A stretch of 64,000 bases of DNA from DASWNP01 sp036399175 (lineage in GTDB: Bacteria; Acidobacteriota; Blastocatellia; Pyrinomonadales; Pyrinomonadaceae). Both the position numbers and the translations under genes were made by a program. The notes beneath the pieces are model-generated. The model did no database searches and had not been told where the DNA came from. It worked only from the letters and a program-made list of their open reading frames with translations. Positions 8,231-16,355 of the stretch are shown here, piece by piece. Position 1 is the first letter of the stretch, and each line of letters opens with the position of its first letter. The stretch covers positions 1-64,000 of the forward strand of contig DASWNP010000048.1 in the NCBI GenBank assembly GCA_036399175.1, read 5' to 3'.

Positions 8231-8752
8231 ATGACCTCTAAGACCTCGCGGCCGCTCCCCCTGCTGTTGGCCGCAGTCGCGCTAATCACATTAGGAGGCG
8301 CGACGCATGTCCGCGCGCAAAGTAGCGGCCCCTCCGCCATGGGCGGCAGCATCATCCGCGACGACTTCGTCGAGGGGCGGACGACACTCTCTTTCACCGC
8401 TGTTACGCAGGCCAACAACACCGTCATCGGGCAGGCCGAGTACCACTTCGTGCGCATCGACCCTTTCTTCCCACAGGAAGTGAGGCTGCACGTCGAAATC
8501 AACTGCCTGAACATAGGGCCGGACGGGAAGACGGCCACCTTGAGCGGCGTGGTCAAGAACTCTAACTCCGAGCAGGCGGTCGGCGCGACCGCGATCTTTA
8601 GGGTGCGTGACAACGGCGAGGGCGGGAACGCGCAGCCCGACGGCGTGACCCCCGTCTTCTTGCTCGCGCCGGACCTGAACCGAAACTGCAACATCTTGAC
8701 CGGCATCCAGCCCACCCCGATCACGGGCGGCAACGTGCAAGTCAAGCCCTAG
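8231..8752 (+). CDS. Secreted hypothetical protein, plus strand inside the array
   Basis: ATG 8231 is preceded by GAAAGGAAACG and followed by a signal peptide (residues 6-30, ending VRAQ). The mature protein of about 143 residues is beta-rich (TLSFTAVTQANNTVIGQAEY, RLHVEINCLNIG) with two Cys and Asn/Thr-rich loops, similar in style to the small secreted proteins of Acidobacteriota. It runs against the direction of the array and has its own rho-independent terminator at 8785-8837, so it may be an insertion or an inverted unit sharing one inter-attC interval with the next, minus-strand gene. No family assignment. Confidence 0.75.
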   Translation: MTSKTSRPLPLLLAAVALITLGGATHVRAQSSGPSAMGGSIIRDDFVEGRTTLSFTAVTQANNTVIGQAEYHFVRIDPFFPQEVRLHVEINCLNIGPDGKTATLSGVVKNSNSEQAVGATAIFRVRDNGEGGNAQPDGVTPVFLLAPDLNRNCNILTGIQPTPITGGNVQVKP

Positions 8753-8784
8753 AGTGGGCAGGTGCGCCCGTCGCGACTAATGAG

Positions 8785-8837
8785 CGGGGCGGCTACGAGC
8801 GGTGGAGGAATTCGCCCATAGCCGCCCCGTTCATTTT
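8785..8837 (+). terminator. Rho-independent terminator
   Basis: An 11-bp stem cggggcggcta / tagccgccccg (8785-8795 with 8819-8829, 23-base loop) is followed by ttcatttt. It lies 33 bp after the stop of the plus-strand secreted protein gene. Confidence 0.75.
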
Positions 8838-8935
8838 GACTCTACGTTTCGGATTACGAACACGAACAGGCTAAGGTCGGAGCCGCACCCGAGGTGAGTA
8901 GTCCGCTAATTTGCATTATGTAATTTATTGTTGCC

Positions 8936-9346
8936 TCAAGGCTTTCCTGTGAGCAGGTGCTTCCCGGATTGGGCAGCTGTCACCTCCAGCCACTGAGCGC
9001 CGCCATTCGTCAGCAGCACTATAACATCGGCGACATCGCCCTCACTCACGACGAATCCCACGCCGCCTTCTACCCACGATAGCATCCGGCCGAGATTGAG
9101 GGCAGCCATTTCGTGGGCCGGAACATGCTTGCGCTCGCCGCCGGTCGCACGCGTCAGGTATAGGCAGCCCGCGCGATAAAGAATCCCGAGCGACCGCCCG
9201 ACTTCCTTTATTAGCGGAGCAGGAGGGAACTCGGGATACTTAGGGGGCAAGCTATTAAGCAGCACGGGTAAGCTGCACTCGCCCGAATCTGCTAGCGCCC
9301 AGAGGATTTCACGCTGCAAAGGCGTCGTCTTAACCTTCTTTAGCAT
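8936..9346 (-). CDS. Hypothetical cassette protein
   Basis: This 136-residue soluble protein begins MLKKVKTTPLQREILWALAD, followed by a segment with winged-helix spacing (ECSLPVLLNSLPPKYPEFPPAPLIKEVGRSLGILYRAGCLYLTR). This resembles a small DNA-binding wHTH of the kind where a helix is followed by LxRAGxLxLTR. The C-terminal 60 residues form a separate, possibly beta domain (LSWVEGGVGFVVSEGDVADV). The start lies 22 bp from attC site 2, as expected for a cassette. A regulatory role is only a guess. Confidence 0.65.
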   Translation of the reverse strand: MLKKVKTTPLQREILWALADSGECSLPVLLNSLPPKYPEFPPAPLIKEVGRSLGILYRAGCLYLTRATGGERKHVPAHEMAALNLGRMLSWVEGGVGFVVSEGDVADVIVLLTNGGAQWLEVTAAQSGKHLLTGKP

Positions 9347-9368
9347 ACCTGCCCATTACAACGTAAGC

Positions 9369-9470
9369 GCCTAACGCCCGAATTAACCGGCGCGCACGAA
9401 ACGGTGAGACCACCCAAGTTCTCGATGAAAGACTTGCTAATTGCGCGTCCGGTTCAATGAGTTGTTCGGG
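9369..9470 (-). repeat. attC site 2
   Basis: Left core gcctaac, right core degenerate (gttcggg), 102 bp. Class with gcccgaattaaccgg / tccggttcaatgag arms. Confidence 0.9.
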
Positions 9471-9502
9471 GGCGGCTAAAGCTTTAGCACGCGAGGCGCA
9501 GC

Positions 9503-9886
9503 TCATACATCATACGTTGTCAGCTCAACCTCGTATCCATCCGGGTCATGGATGTAGATGGAATGTGCGACGCCATGATCCTGAAACTCATACTCGATCT
9601 CACGACGCCGGAAGTCCCGTTGCGCTTCTTCAAAGTCAGCGCGGCTAACCCTGAAAGCGAAATGTTGCATCGTGATCGCTCGGCGAGGATCAGGAGGTGG
9701 TTGCTGCTCTTTAGAAGTGGTGGGGAAAAGCGCAACCCCGGTTGTTCCGGCATACAGAATGACAGGGATGTCCCAAGCCTCAGCATAATGGCGCTTTAGT
9801 CCAAGCACTCTCGTGTACCACTCAACAGAACGCTCTAAATCTTTGACCAGCAAAGCAACATGGTCAAGGCATTCAATGTTGAACAT
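9503..9886 (-). CDS. VOC-family (glyoxalase/dioxygenase fold) protein
   Basis: A 127-residue protein with two betaalphabetabetabeta modules. The first starts CLDHVALLVKDLERSVEWYTRVLGL, the second MQHFAFRVSRADFEEA, ending in IHDPDGYEVELTTYD. The metal ligands expected in the family are His9 (DHVAL), His75 (QHFAF) and Glu in GYEVEL, so it can bind a divalent metal. The substrate cannot be told from sequence; such proteins include fosfomycin- and bleomycin-resistance enzymes and glyoxalases. It forms a one-gene cassette between attC 2 and attC 3. Confidence 0.88.
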   Translation of the reverse strand: MFNIECLDHVALLVKDLERSVEWYTRVLGLKRHYAEAWDIPVILYAGTTGVALFPTTSKEQQPPPDPRRAITMQHFAFRVSRADFEEAQRDFRRREIEYEFQDHGVAHSIYIHDPDGYEVELTTYDV

Positions 9887-9915
9887 AGAAACTTTACCTT
9901 CAAATTAAGTAAGCC

Positions 9916-10018
9916 GCCGAACGCCGGGGATGAGCCGCCGCGCGCTCAACGAAACAGACATCCAAGCTAGCGGATGAATGCCACGCTATTCGCGGTCGGG
10001 TGCATGCCGTTGTTGGGC
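9916..10018 (-). repeat. attC site 3
   Basis: Left core gccgaac (one mismatch), right core gttgggc, 103 bp. Class with cggtcgggtgcatgccg in the right arm. Confidence 0.88.
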
Positions 10019-10053
10019 GGCGGCCCTCGCGTGACGGGGCAGGTTCGCCTGAC

Positions 10054-11073
10054 TCAGCCCTCCGTCGCAGGGGTGGCTTTCGGGAACATTAGAGAAGCCA
10101 CGACGGACACCGCGATGACCCCGGCGATAATACCTAGTGACAGGCTAATGGGGAACTTGCCCCCGAACAGATCATTAAGCCACACCATTTTCAGGCCGAC
10201 AAAAATGAGCACCACCGCCAGCCCGTACTTCAGCATGTAGAACTTATCAATCGCCCCCGCCAGCATGAAGTACAGGGCACGCAATCCGAGAATAGCAAAA
10301 ATGTTCGACGTGAACACTATCAACGGCTCGCTCGTCAGTGCGAAGATTGCCGGAACCGAATCAACGGCGAAAATCACATCCGTTGCTTCCAGAAAGAGCA
10401 ACGCCACGAATAACGGGGTGGCATGGAGCGCTCCGTCCGTCCTGACGAAGAAGCGCTGGCCGTGCAGCTCGGCGGTGGTGGGGACGAGGCGGCGGAACAG
10501 ACGTATCAGCAGGTTCCTGTCCGGCTCGACCCCCTTCTCCTGCGCGAACATCATTTTAATGCCGGTGAAGATGAGGAACACGCCGAAGACGACCACGACC
10601 CAGTGGTACTGCATCAGCGCCGAGCCGAGGGCGATGAAGACGGCGCGGAAGATGAGAGCGCCGACGATGCCGTAGAACAGGACGCGGTGCTGGTACTTCC
10701 CGGGGACGGCAAAATAACCGAAGACCAGCACGAAGACGAAGATGTTATCGACGGAGAGCGACTTCTCGACAATGTAGCCGGTGAGGAACTCGAGCGAGAC
10801 GCGCCACGCCGCGCCCGACGGGTCGAAGCCGGGAATCGCTAACAAGCGCGGGTCTTGCGGGAACTTCCAGAGTGCGTACTGGTAAAGCAGGAAATTGAAC
10901 AGAAGCGCGAGCGCGACCCAAACCACACTCCATGTAGCCGCTTCGCGGAATGAAACTTCGTGCGCCTGTCGGTGGAACACCCCGAGGTCGAGAGCTAAGA
11001 GGAAAAGCACGAAGCCAGTAAAACCCAAGTAGAACCACCAATAATCGGCAAACGGGAAAAGTTCAACCATCAC
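10054..11073 (-). CDS. TerC-family integral membrane protein (Alx/MeeY-like manganese exporter)
   Basis: This 339-residue protein has about nine membrane helices and the TerC signature: SLSVDNIFVFVLVF around residue 106 and FLEATDVIFAVDSVPAIFA around 229, whose acidic residues lie in the membrane. Family members such as E. coli Alx and related MeeF/MeeY proteins export Mn2+, some acting during metallation of secreted enzymes. Length fits the Alx group. A yybP-ykoY manganese riboswitch precedes it on the same strand, which strongly supports manganese export. It sits between attC 3 and attC 4, so gene and riboswitch form one cassette. Confidence 0.95.
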   Translation of the reverse strand: MMVELFPFADYWWFYLGFTGFVLFLLALDLGVFHRQAHEVSFREAATWSVVWVALALLFNFLLYQYALWKFPQDPRLLAIPGFDPSGAAWRVSLEFLTGYIVEKSLSVDNIFVFVLVFGYFAVPGKYQHRVLFYGIVGALIFRAVFIALGSALMQYHWVVVVFGVFLIFTGIKMMFAQEKGVEPDRNLLIRLFRRLVPTTAELHGQRFFVRTDGALHATPLFVALLFLEATDVIFAVDSVPAIFALTSEPLIVFTSNIFAILGLRALYFMLAGAIDKFYMLKYGLAVVLIFVGLKMVWLNDLFGGKFPISLSLGIIAGVIAVSVVASLMFPKATPATEG

Positions 11074-11144
11074 TCGATCCCTTCACGCTGGACGTTTACA
11101 CGAGCGCGCAAAAGAAAAACCTTCTGCGCGCTACACGAGCCGCA

Positions 11145-11262
11145 AAAGGTCTTGGTCATTGAGCTTTGGTTACTCTTCCCGATGAGCCGGATGCTCCACA
11201 ACGAGCAACGTATTGACGGCGCCACCAGACCCTAAAAGAGCGGGCGACCTACTCCCCTTTCG
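11145..11262 (-). ncRNA. yybP-ykoY manganese riboswitch
   Basis: On the minus strand the 5' consensus AAAGGGGAGTAG (11260-11249) and the 3' consensus GACCAAGACCTTT (11158-11146) bracket about 115 nt that can fold into the usual stacked helices. Both boxes are diagnostic of the yybP-ykoY aptamer, which senses Mn2+ by docking two loops. The ATG of the TerC gene lies 72 nt downstream. A GC-rich inverted repeat (gcgcgca...tgcgcgc) at 11105-11132 lies in the expression-platform interval. Regulation is probably at terminator or ribosome access. Confidence 0.85.
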
Positions 11263-11339
11263 AGAGCGATATACTACGGAGACGGCATAAACCTGTCAAC
11301 TTATCAGTATGTTAAATTTCTGTTAAGCAACCGATAGCC

Positions 11340-11448
11340 GCCCAACGCCCGAATTAACCCGCGCCGAGCGCGAGCATTCAATTTACGCCGTAAGGAAGCA
11401 TCTTAAAAGCCACGCTATCGAGGCGTCGGGTTGAATGAGCTGTTGGGC
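11340..11448 (-). repeat. attC site 4
   Basis: Left core gcccaac, right core gttgggc, 109 bp. Arms gcccgaattaacccgcgcc / gcgtcgggttgaatgagc. Confidence 0.92.
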
Positions 11449-11521
11449 TGCGCTTCAAGGTGCAACTGAGATGTTTATCCTACGTATGTTTTTATCTGCT
11501 GAAAACTTGATGCAATAGCTT

Positions 11522-13567
11522 TTAGTTTCCAGTCAGAACCTCTTCGCCGTCCGTCTTCTTTTGCCAGGCGATCGTGCTGCCCACATTAACTCTCAACTCC
11601 CCGAGACCCGTTAGAACCAGCCGAACTTCGCCAGGCTTCTTTGCGCGGGCACTCGTGCCCCACAGCTCATTATTCTCTCTGTCATACACAACAAAACGTC
11701 TATCATATTCTTTCACGACGCCCCGCGCCGCGCCTTTCCCGGCGAGGTCGATACTCCAACGGACCTTTTTGTCCGTTCTGTCAAAAAGCTCCAGATTGCC
11801 GTTCTGCAGAAACTTTAGAACGTAGCGCTGATTCTCCGATATCAACTTATCTCCGGGGACTAAAGATTCGCCGGGACGTAAGGTGTCTACGTCTTTGCGG
11901 GTGAAGACCCACTTCGTGTCGTAAATGGAGACGTTGTGCTTATTGATAATTTCGAAGAACCCTTCGTTCCGCAAAACCAACTTGCTGCCGTCGAACTCGT
12001 TGCTGTGACGATGCGTAGCCCAAATGGGTCTATTCTCTTTGTCGTAAATGACTAAATGTCCGTCATTTTTTTGCAGGATGCATTTAACTGCGCCTTTCTC
12101 AGCAGTCTTGGTGTCCCATAAAACCTTTTTCTCCTGCGTGTCGAAAAGCTCCAGATTACCGTTCTTCACAAAGCGCAGCTCGTAGCGCCGATCCGGCGAC
12201 TTCAAATTCTCTTCGGGCTTGAGGTACTCGCCGTCGTGCAAGACGTTTTTCTGATCGAGTCGCCACTTCATAGCGCTATTGTTATAGTCCGACTCGCGTT
12301 TATCGGCGTAAACTCTCTCCCCGTCGGAGTCTAATGCGAACTTTGTTCGCATATGCTTCAGGAGAAAGACACCCGGCTCGAACTCGCCGCGATCATTTCT
12401 GGACATGACGGGTTGCCACCACATGTGGTCATTTCCTTCGTTCCTATCGTTGAGATAAACCAGCCCGAGACGAGCGCCATCCAGCACTTTATTGTTTACC
12501 CATCGCTGGAACATGAATTTGACCGGCTTGCCGCCCTCTCTAAGCTTGATCGGCTCGGCGTCCTCACCATAGTGGACTAACTTTTCGTCGTCCTCTTTAA
12601 GTTTGATAATCTTCCAGTCCTGGCTTTCCTTTTCCACCTTGACTTTTACGCGGCCCCAACGATTTTGACCCGCTTCAATAGATAAATCCATATAGTATTC
12701 GTCCTGTCCTCTAGCCGGCTCGTAAAGGTACAGTTGGGGCATGCAGGGATCCTCTGAACTGAACATTGACTTCTTCTCGTGGTTTAACGGCTTATCCTTA
12801 CATGAGGGGTCGCCCGCCTCGTATGCGGTCAGATACTTTCCCGAGGTAAGATGCTTCAGGCGTACGTCATGGACTTTTTCACTTTGCTTGCCTTTTTCTT
12901 CAGCGTGGACTTCAAACATGGCCTTTAGTTCTCTGACCGGCCGCACAACTTCTTCGTAATACTGATCAACCAGCTTCATTTCCGCCGGGGTCAGCGCAAG
13001 GTCTGCCACACTTTCCTTGTCGGTGATATCCGCATAAGCCTTCTCCCGCAACATTATCGCCTCCCCCAGGTTGATTCTGAGGTGGTTGACCACGGCATCC
13101 ATCTTATCTAAATAGCTGTAGATGTCCGGATACCCTTCAGCGAGTTTATCCGAATACTCCTGAAGGAAAGTTTTGTACGATGGCAGGTTCCTGTGGAGGA
13201 GCAAGCCGATCATCCGCCGCGCCTGCTCGGACACCCCTCTGTTTATATCCAAGATGTAGGCACAGGTATTCTGCCTGTCGGGGTGGTCGGGCTGCTTGTC
13301 CGCTTGCCCTAAGTAAAGACGAGACAAGTACTCTAACTCCTCATCCGCGCGGTTATAATCTTGGAATATTTGGCGCAGTTCGATCCCCTTAACGCTCTGC
13401 ACGACTTCCTGCATCTGTCTATCCAGCTTCTTCAGATAATGATTTACTTCGCTCTCCTGTTCTCCGAAAAGCAGCTCCTTTATTAGGTCCATGCCAGGCC
13501 CGCTAAACTCTTTGAAGACCGCTTTGGCTGCCTCCTTCCCAACGAACTTGGCGATTACCGTCAACAT
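11522..13567 (-). CDS. Large multidomain protein with two bulb-lectin (B-lectin) repeats
   Basis: This 681-residue protein has no signal peptide. Residues 1-230 are almost entirely helical with long amphipathic stretches (LIKELLFGEQESEVNHYLKK, then LDRQMQEVVQSVKGIELRQ), like the helical bundles of alpha pore-forming toxins. Residues 235-420 form a beta domain with RLKHLTSGKYLTAYEAGD and LGLVYLNDRNEGNDHMWWQP, resembling beta-trefoil/lectin modules. Residues 450-670 hold two bulb-lectin type repeats (LRFVKNGNLELFDTQEKKVLWDT and LKFLQNGNLELFDRTDKKVRWS), a fold built on QxDxNxVxY variants. A cell-targeting toxin or scaffold is possible but not shown. It occupies a single cassette between attC 4 and 5, unusually large for one. 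Confidence 0.75.
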   Translation of the reverse strand: MLTVIAKFVGKEAAKAVFKEFSGPGMDLIKELLFGEQESEVNHYLKKLDRQMQEVVQSVKGIELRQIFQDYNRADEELEYLSRLYLGQADKQPDHPDRQNTCAYILDINRGVSEQARRMIGLLLHRNLPSYKTFLQEYSDKLAEGYPDIYSYLDKMDAVVNHLRINLGEAIMLREKAYADITDKESVADLALTPAEMKLVDQYYEEVVRPVRELKAMFEVHAEEKGKQSEKVHDVRLKHLTSGKYLTAYEAGDPSCKDKPLNHEKKSMFSSEDPCMPQLYLYEPARGQDEYYMDLSIEAGQNRWGRVKVKVEKESQDWKIIKLKEDDEKLVHYGEDAEPIKLREGGKPVKFMFQRWVNNKVLDGARLGLVYLNDRNEGNDHMWWQPVMSRNDRGEFEPGVFLLKHMRTKFALDSDGERVYADKRESDYNNSAMKWRLDQKNVLHDGEYLKPEENLKSPDRRYELRFVKNGNLELFDTQEKKVLWDTKTAEKGAVKCILQKNDGHLVIYDKENRPIWATHRHSNEFDGSKLVLRNEGFFEIINKHNVSIYDTKWVFTRKDVDTLRPGESLVPGDKLISENQRYVLKFLQNGNLELFDRTDKKVRWSIDLAGKGAARGVVKEYDRRFVVYDRENNELWGTSARAKKPGEVRLVLTGLGELRVNVGSTIAWQKKTDGEEVLTGN

Positions 13568-13717
13568 AGCTTCATTTTTCCTTTCAACGTAGTGTGCTTT
13601 ATGTCGGGATGCCCTTCGGGTTCAGCAATGAGGGTAGAAGTGAGCCTAAGAGTGGGCGACTTTATACCCTAACTGACGGCGAGAGACAATGAAATACTTA
13701 AATAGATACTGCGAAGC

Positions 13718-13812
13718 GCCTAACGCTGGAGCTAAGCTGCCGCCTGCCATACACAACTTACATTACATGACAAGATTGCTGGCAGGCGGTCAGCTTGAGC
13801 GACTTGTTATAC
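13718..13812 (-). repeat. attC site 5 (second structural class)
   Basis: Left core gcctaac, right core gttatac (one mismatch), 95 bp. Arms gctaagctgccgcctgcc / ggcaggcggtcagcttgagc differ from the majority but match attC 27 at 47831 closely. Confidence 0.85.
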
Positions 13813-13826
13813 GGCGGGCTGGATTC

Positions 13827-14819
13827 CTAATTCCAAGCTGAAAAAACGCCACTAACATCAATGTCATCCGCATTACCATAACCTTTTAGAACTACGTCAG
13901 GCGGCGGTGAGATATGAACATGGTAATGGCGCACTGTCCCGTCCGGGTTCTTCGTCACATACGCACTAGCTAAGTATGTGTCTATGGCCGTTATTGGCAC
14001 ATCAACGAAACCATCCTCCCCTATCACGAAAACGAAATGGGTACAACCGATGTCTTTGGAGGCTTGGTAAGATGAAGGATTAATACCGTACCAAAACGCC
14101 TGGTGCCTTTCGTGTAGCTTTGAATACTGAACCTTCACCACCCGACCATCAGATAACCTGTAGCACTTAAGCCTGTTATTAATTAATTCACCGCCGCCGA
14201 GTTGTTCGATAGCATCGAACACCGTTGAACCCGTACCGCCAGTCTCTTCAGGTGTTGTCACAATAACTGGTGCGCTCTTGTCTGGGGAATAATACTCAGG
14301 TGTTCCGTTTACGATGAATTTTTTGACACGGTAGATTTCCGTTGGCACATCCAGGGCATCGCAAAAATCAGTTAAGTCTTGATTTGTCTCGTCAATGAAT
14401 ACAGCAATAGAGGGGGGAACGCTTTCTACAAACAACTCAATCTTCTGGAACAATCGCGTAGGGTCCGTGCTCAAGCTAGTGGACACATGATGTTCACTCC
14501 CCCGACTCATAATAGATTCGAACACTTTATCGCGAACCTGCCTCAAAGTTTGATTATTCCTTCCGGCGACGACGAATCTCGTTAACTGTTCTGCAATATG
14601 CGGCCACACACCATGTTTCAACAGCTCACACTCAACGATCCACCATGACCGCCTGGTAAAATTGAACACGAACCCATCAGGTATTCCGTGCTTACCAGAC
14701 GGCGTGGTAATTCGAAACCCCGGCAATAGGATGCAATCCCCAAAGAAACTGCTGATGTTGTCGTAAACCCACTTCTGAAGTTCCATCTCTTGGTTGAATG
14801 CGGCATCTACAATTGGCAT
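13827..14819 (-). CDS. Putative PD-(D/E)XK nuclease-domain protein
   Basis: This 330-residue soluble protein has an N-terminal domain with GKHGIPDGFVFN, followed after a turn by WWIVECELLKHGVWPHIAEQ. The spaced Asp48 and the ExE pair on the next strand match the PD-(D/E)XK layout, although the lysine of the canonical ExK is replaced by Glu-Leu. The C-terminal half (DGRVVKVQYSKLHERHQAFW, THFVFVIGEDGFVDVPI) resembles DNA-recognition domains of restriction-like proteins. It may be a defence or repair nuclease. It forms a one-gene cassette between attC 5 and attC 6, with a normal start spacing. Family assignment needs a profile search. Confidence 0.6.
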   Translation of the reverse strand: MPIVDAAFNQEMELQKWVYDNISSFFGDCILLPGFRITTPSGKHGIPDGFVFNFTRRSWWIVECELLKHGVWPHIAEQLTRFVVAGRNNQTLRQVRDKVFESIMSRGSEHHVSTSLSTDPTRLFQKIELFVESVPPSIAVFIDETNQDLTDFCDALDVPTEIYRVKKFIVNGTPEYYSPDKSAPVIVTTPEETGGTGSTVFDAIEQLGGGELINNRLKCYRLSDGRVVKVQYSKLHERHQAFWYGINPSSYQASKDIGCTHFVFVIGEDGFVDVPITAIDTYLASAYVTKNPDGTVRHYHVHISPPPDVVLKGYGNADDIDVSGVFSAWN

Positions 14820-14935
14820 AGCAACCTCCCGTGTAATAACTCTATGAGCCGACGCTGGCGACTCTAGTCACCGTTGTCTCCAAAGGGATTCTACATCCAG
14901 CGGCTGACTATACCATCCACACCTGAGTAATAGCC

Positions 14936-15047
14936 GTATAACGCCCGAATTAACCCGCCCGCCGACGCGACCACATAGGCAAACCAGAGCGCGACAATGT
15001 TGATGAGAGGCACACTAAGGCGAGTCGGGTTGAATGAGTTGTTCGGC
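14936..15047 (-). repeat. attC site 6
   Basis: Left core gtataac (one mismatch), right core gttcggc, 112 bp. Arms cgaattaacccgcc / cgggttgaatgag. Confidence 0.85.
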
Positions 15048-15119
15048 GGCGCATGTATGAAGCGCGACAACTGAACACATTTATTTAACACTATATTCTT
15101 AGTGTTAAGATACCTTGCA

Positions 15120-16139
15120 TTAGCTTCGTTGAGCCATTTTCTGTGAAATTATAGAAACCAATCCACCTAGCATCAGATAACCTATAATCACTTCAGCCGT
15201 AGTCCACCATGCTGCCTCCTGAGTTTTTGGAGTTATATCTCCAAAACCGAGAGTGGTGAAAGTGACGACGCTATAATAAACCGCCGTCTGAAAGTTCCAT
15301 CTTAGACTCGTGACCGCGAAAGCGCCTGCTCCCAACCTATAAAATATTATGGCGAAACCTAACATAAAAAGGACTGCCCAAAGCGCCCAAAGCGAGACAC
15401 TCTTACCGTAATTAGAGGTTAACCACCAAAGTCCAAAGATAATGCGGAAGATTGGATTATTTCGCTTACGATATTTCAACATATAAATATAATATTGATC
15501 TCGCGCACAGCGTTCCAAAAGAGGATCAACATAAAACGCTCTTCCTAAATGCGTTTCCATAAGAACTGTCCCACGCCATAAAAATGAGTCCTCTGTATAC
15601 CGAATAACACCTAGCCGTGCATCTTCCAAAATGGCATTTCGTACATCAGCATCTTCTAATTGCGCTTTCGTAAGATCAGCGCCCGTAAAGTTTGTTCGCC
15701 GGAGTGTCGCTTTTTGAAGATGGGCACGAACGAGATTCGCATGGCTTAGATTAAGATCAATTAATCGGGAACCTTCCAGTCGAGCGTATGACAAATCCAA
15801 CGGCTGTGTTGCTCTAGAATCTGAATCACCTAGTCGCCGATCTTCTGGCGGCAAACGCGCAAGGTCTAGCCCGCGTAGGTCAGGAACACGCTTGATTTGC
15901 CCTTGATCTACAAGCACCTCAAGAACTCCAAATCCTGTCTTTTCACCAATTTCATCAGCAGATGCACCGAATCCCAGCATATTAAGAACGTCTGCAACCT
16001 TCTCAGGTGTCCATCGGCGACGCCATTCTTCAACTTGACTCCATCGTGGGTATCGAAAAGGCCCCCTCCACCGACGGTAATGAAAAGATTGGTCTCCAGT
16101 TGAGCGTTCTGAGTTTAGATCAACTTGATATGTCATCAT
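15120..16139 (-). CDS. Pentapeptide-repeat protein fused to a two-helix potassium channel
   Basis: The frame is open to 16292 but the first 51 codons are attC sequence; the start is ATG 16139 (MMTYQVDL), giving 339 aa. Residues 1-90 are soluble with an HTH-like motif (ADEIGEKTGFGVLEVLVDQG). Residues 95-180 are pentapeptide repeats (LDLSYARLEGSRLIDLNLSH, then ANLVRAHLQKATLRRTNFTG). The last 110 residues contain a membrane helix, a pore helix, the selectivity filter TTLGFGD and a second helix, i.e. a KcsA-like pore. Pentapeptide repeats probably form a cytoplasmic gating or docking module. One-gene cassette. Confidence 0.88.
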   Translation of the reverse strand: MMTYQVDLNSERSTGDQSFHYRRWRGPFRYPRWSQVEEWRRRWTPEKVADVLNMLGFGASADEIGEKTGFGVLEVLVDQGQIKRVPDLRGLDLARLPPEDRRLGDSDSRATQPLDLSYARLEGSRLIDLNLSHANLVRAHLQKATLRRTNFTGADLTKAQLEDADVRNAILEDARLGVIRYTEDSFLWRGTVLMETHLGRAFYVDPLLERCARDQYYIYMLKYRKRNNPIFRIIFGLWWLTSNYGKSVSLWALWAVLFMLGFAIIFYRLGAGAFAVTSLRWNFQTAVYYSVVTFTTLGFGDITPKTQEAAWWTTAEVIIGYLMLGGLVSIISQKMAQRS

Positions 16140-16174
16140 TTGATCTCCAGCAATTACCTTGTTTAAGCGAAGCC

Positions 16175-16276
16175 GCCTAACGCCCGGCATCACCCGCCGC
16201 GACGAACCGCAGCTACGACCAAGTCTAGCGCATGAGAGCGACGCTATTCGCGGTCGGGTGCATGCCGTTGTTAGCC
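16175..16276 (-). repeat. attC site 7
   Basis: Left core gcctaac, right core gttagcc (one mismatch), 102 bp. Arms cggcatcacccgccgcg / cgcggtcgggtgcatgccg. Confidence 0.92.
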
Positions 16277-16355
16277 GATGCGTTATCAGCATCGCTCACA
16301 CTATTTCATGAAACGCTAAAGCGAGTCCTACCAGTCTGTCACGGTTTCGCTTACC

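Noticed and set aside
16140..16292. A 51-residue N-terminal extension of the ion channel
   Set aside because: These codons are attC 7 sequence; the same artefact occurs at 7767-7874, 29561-29701 and 48388-48492.
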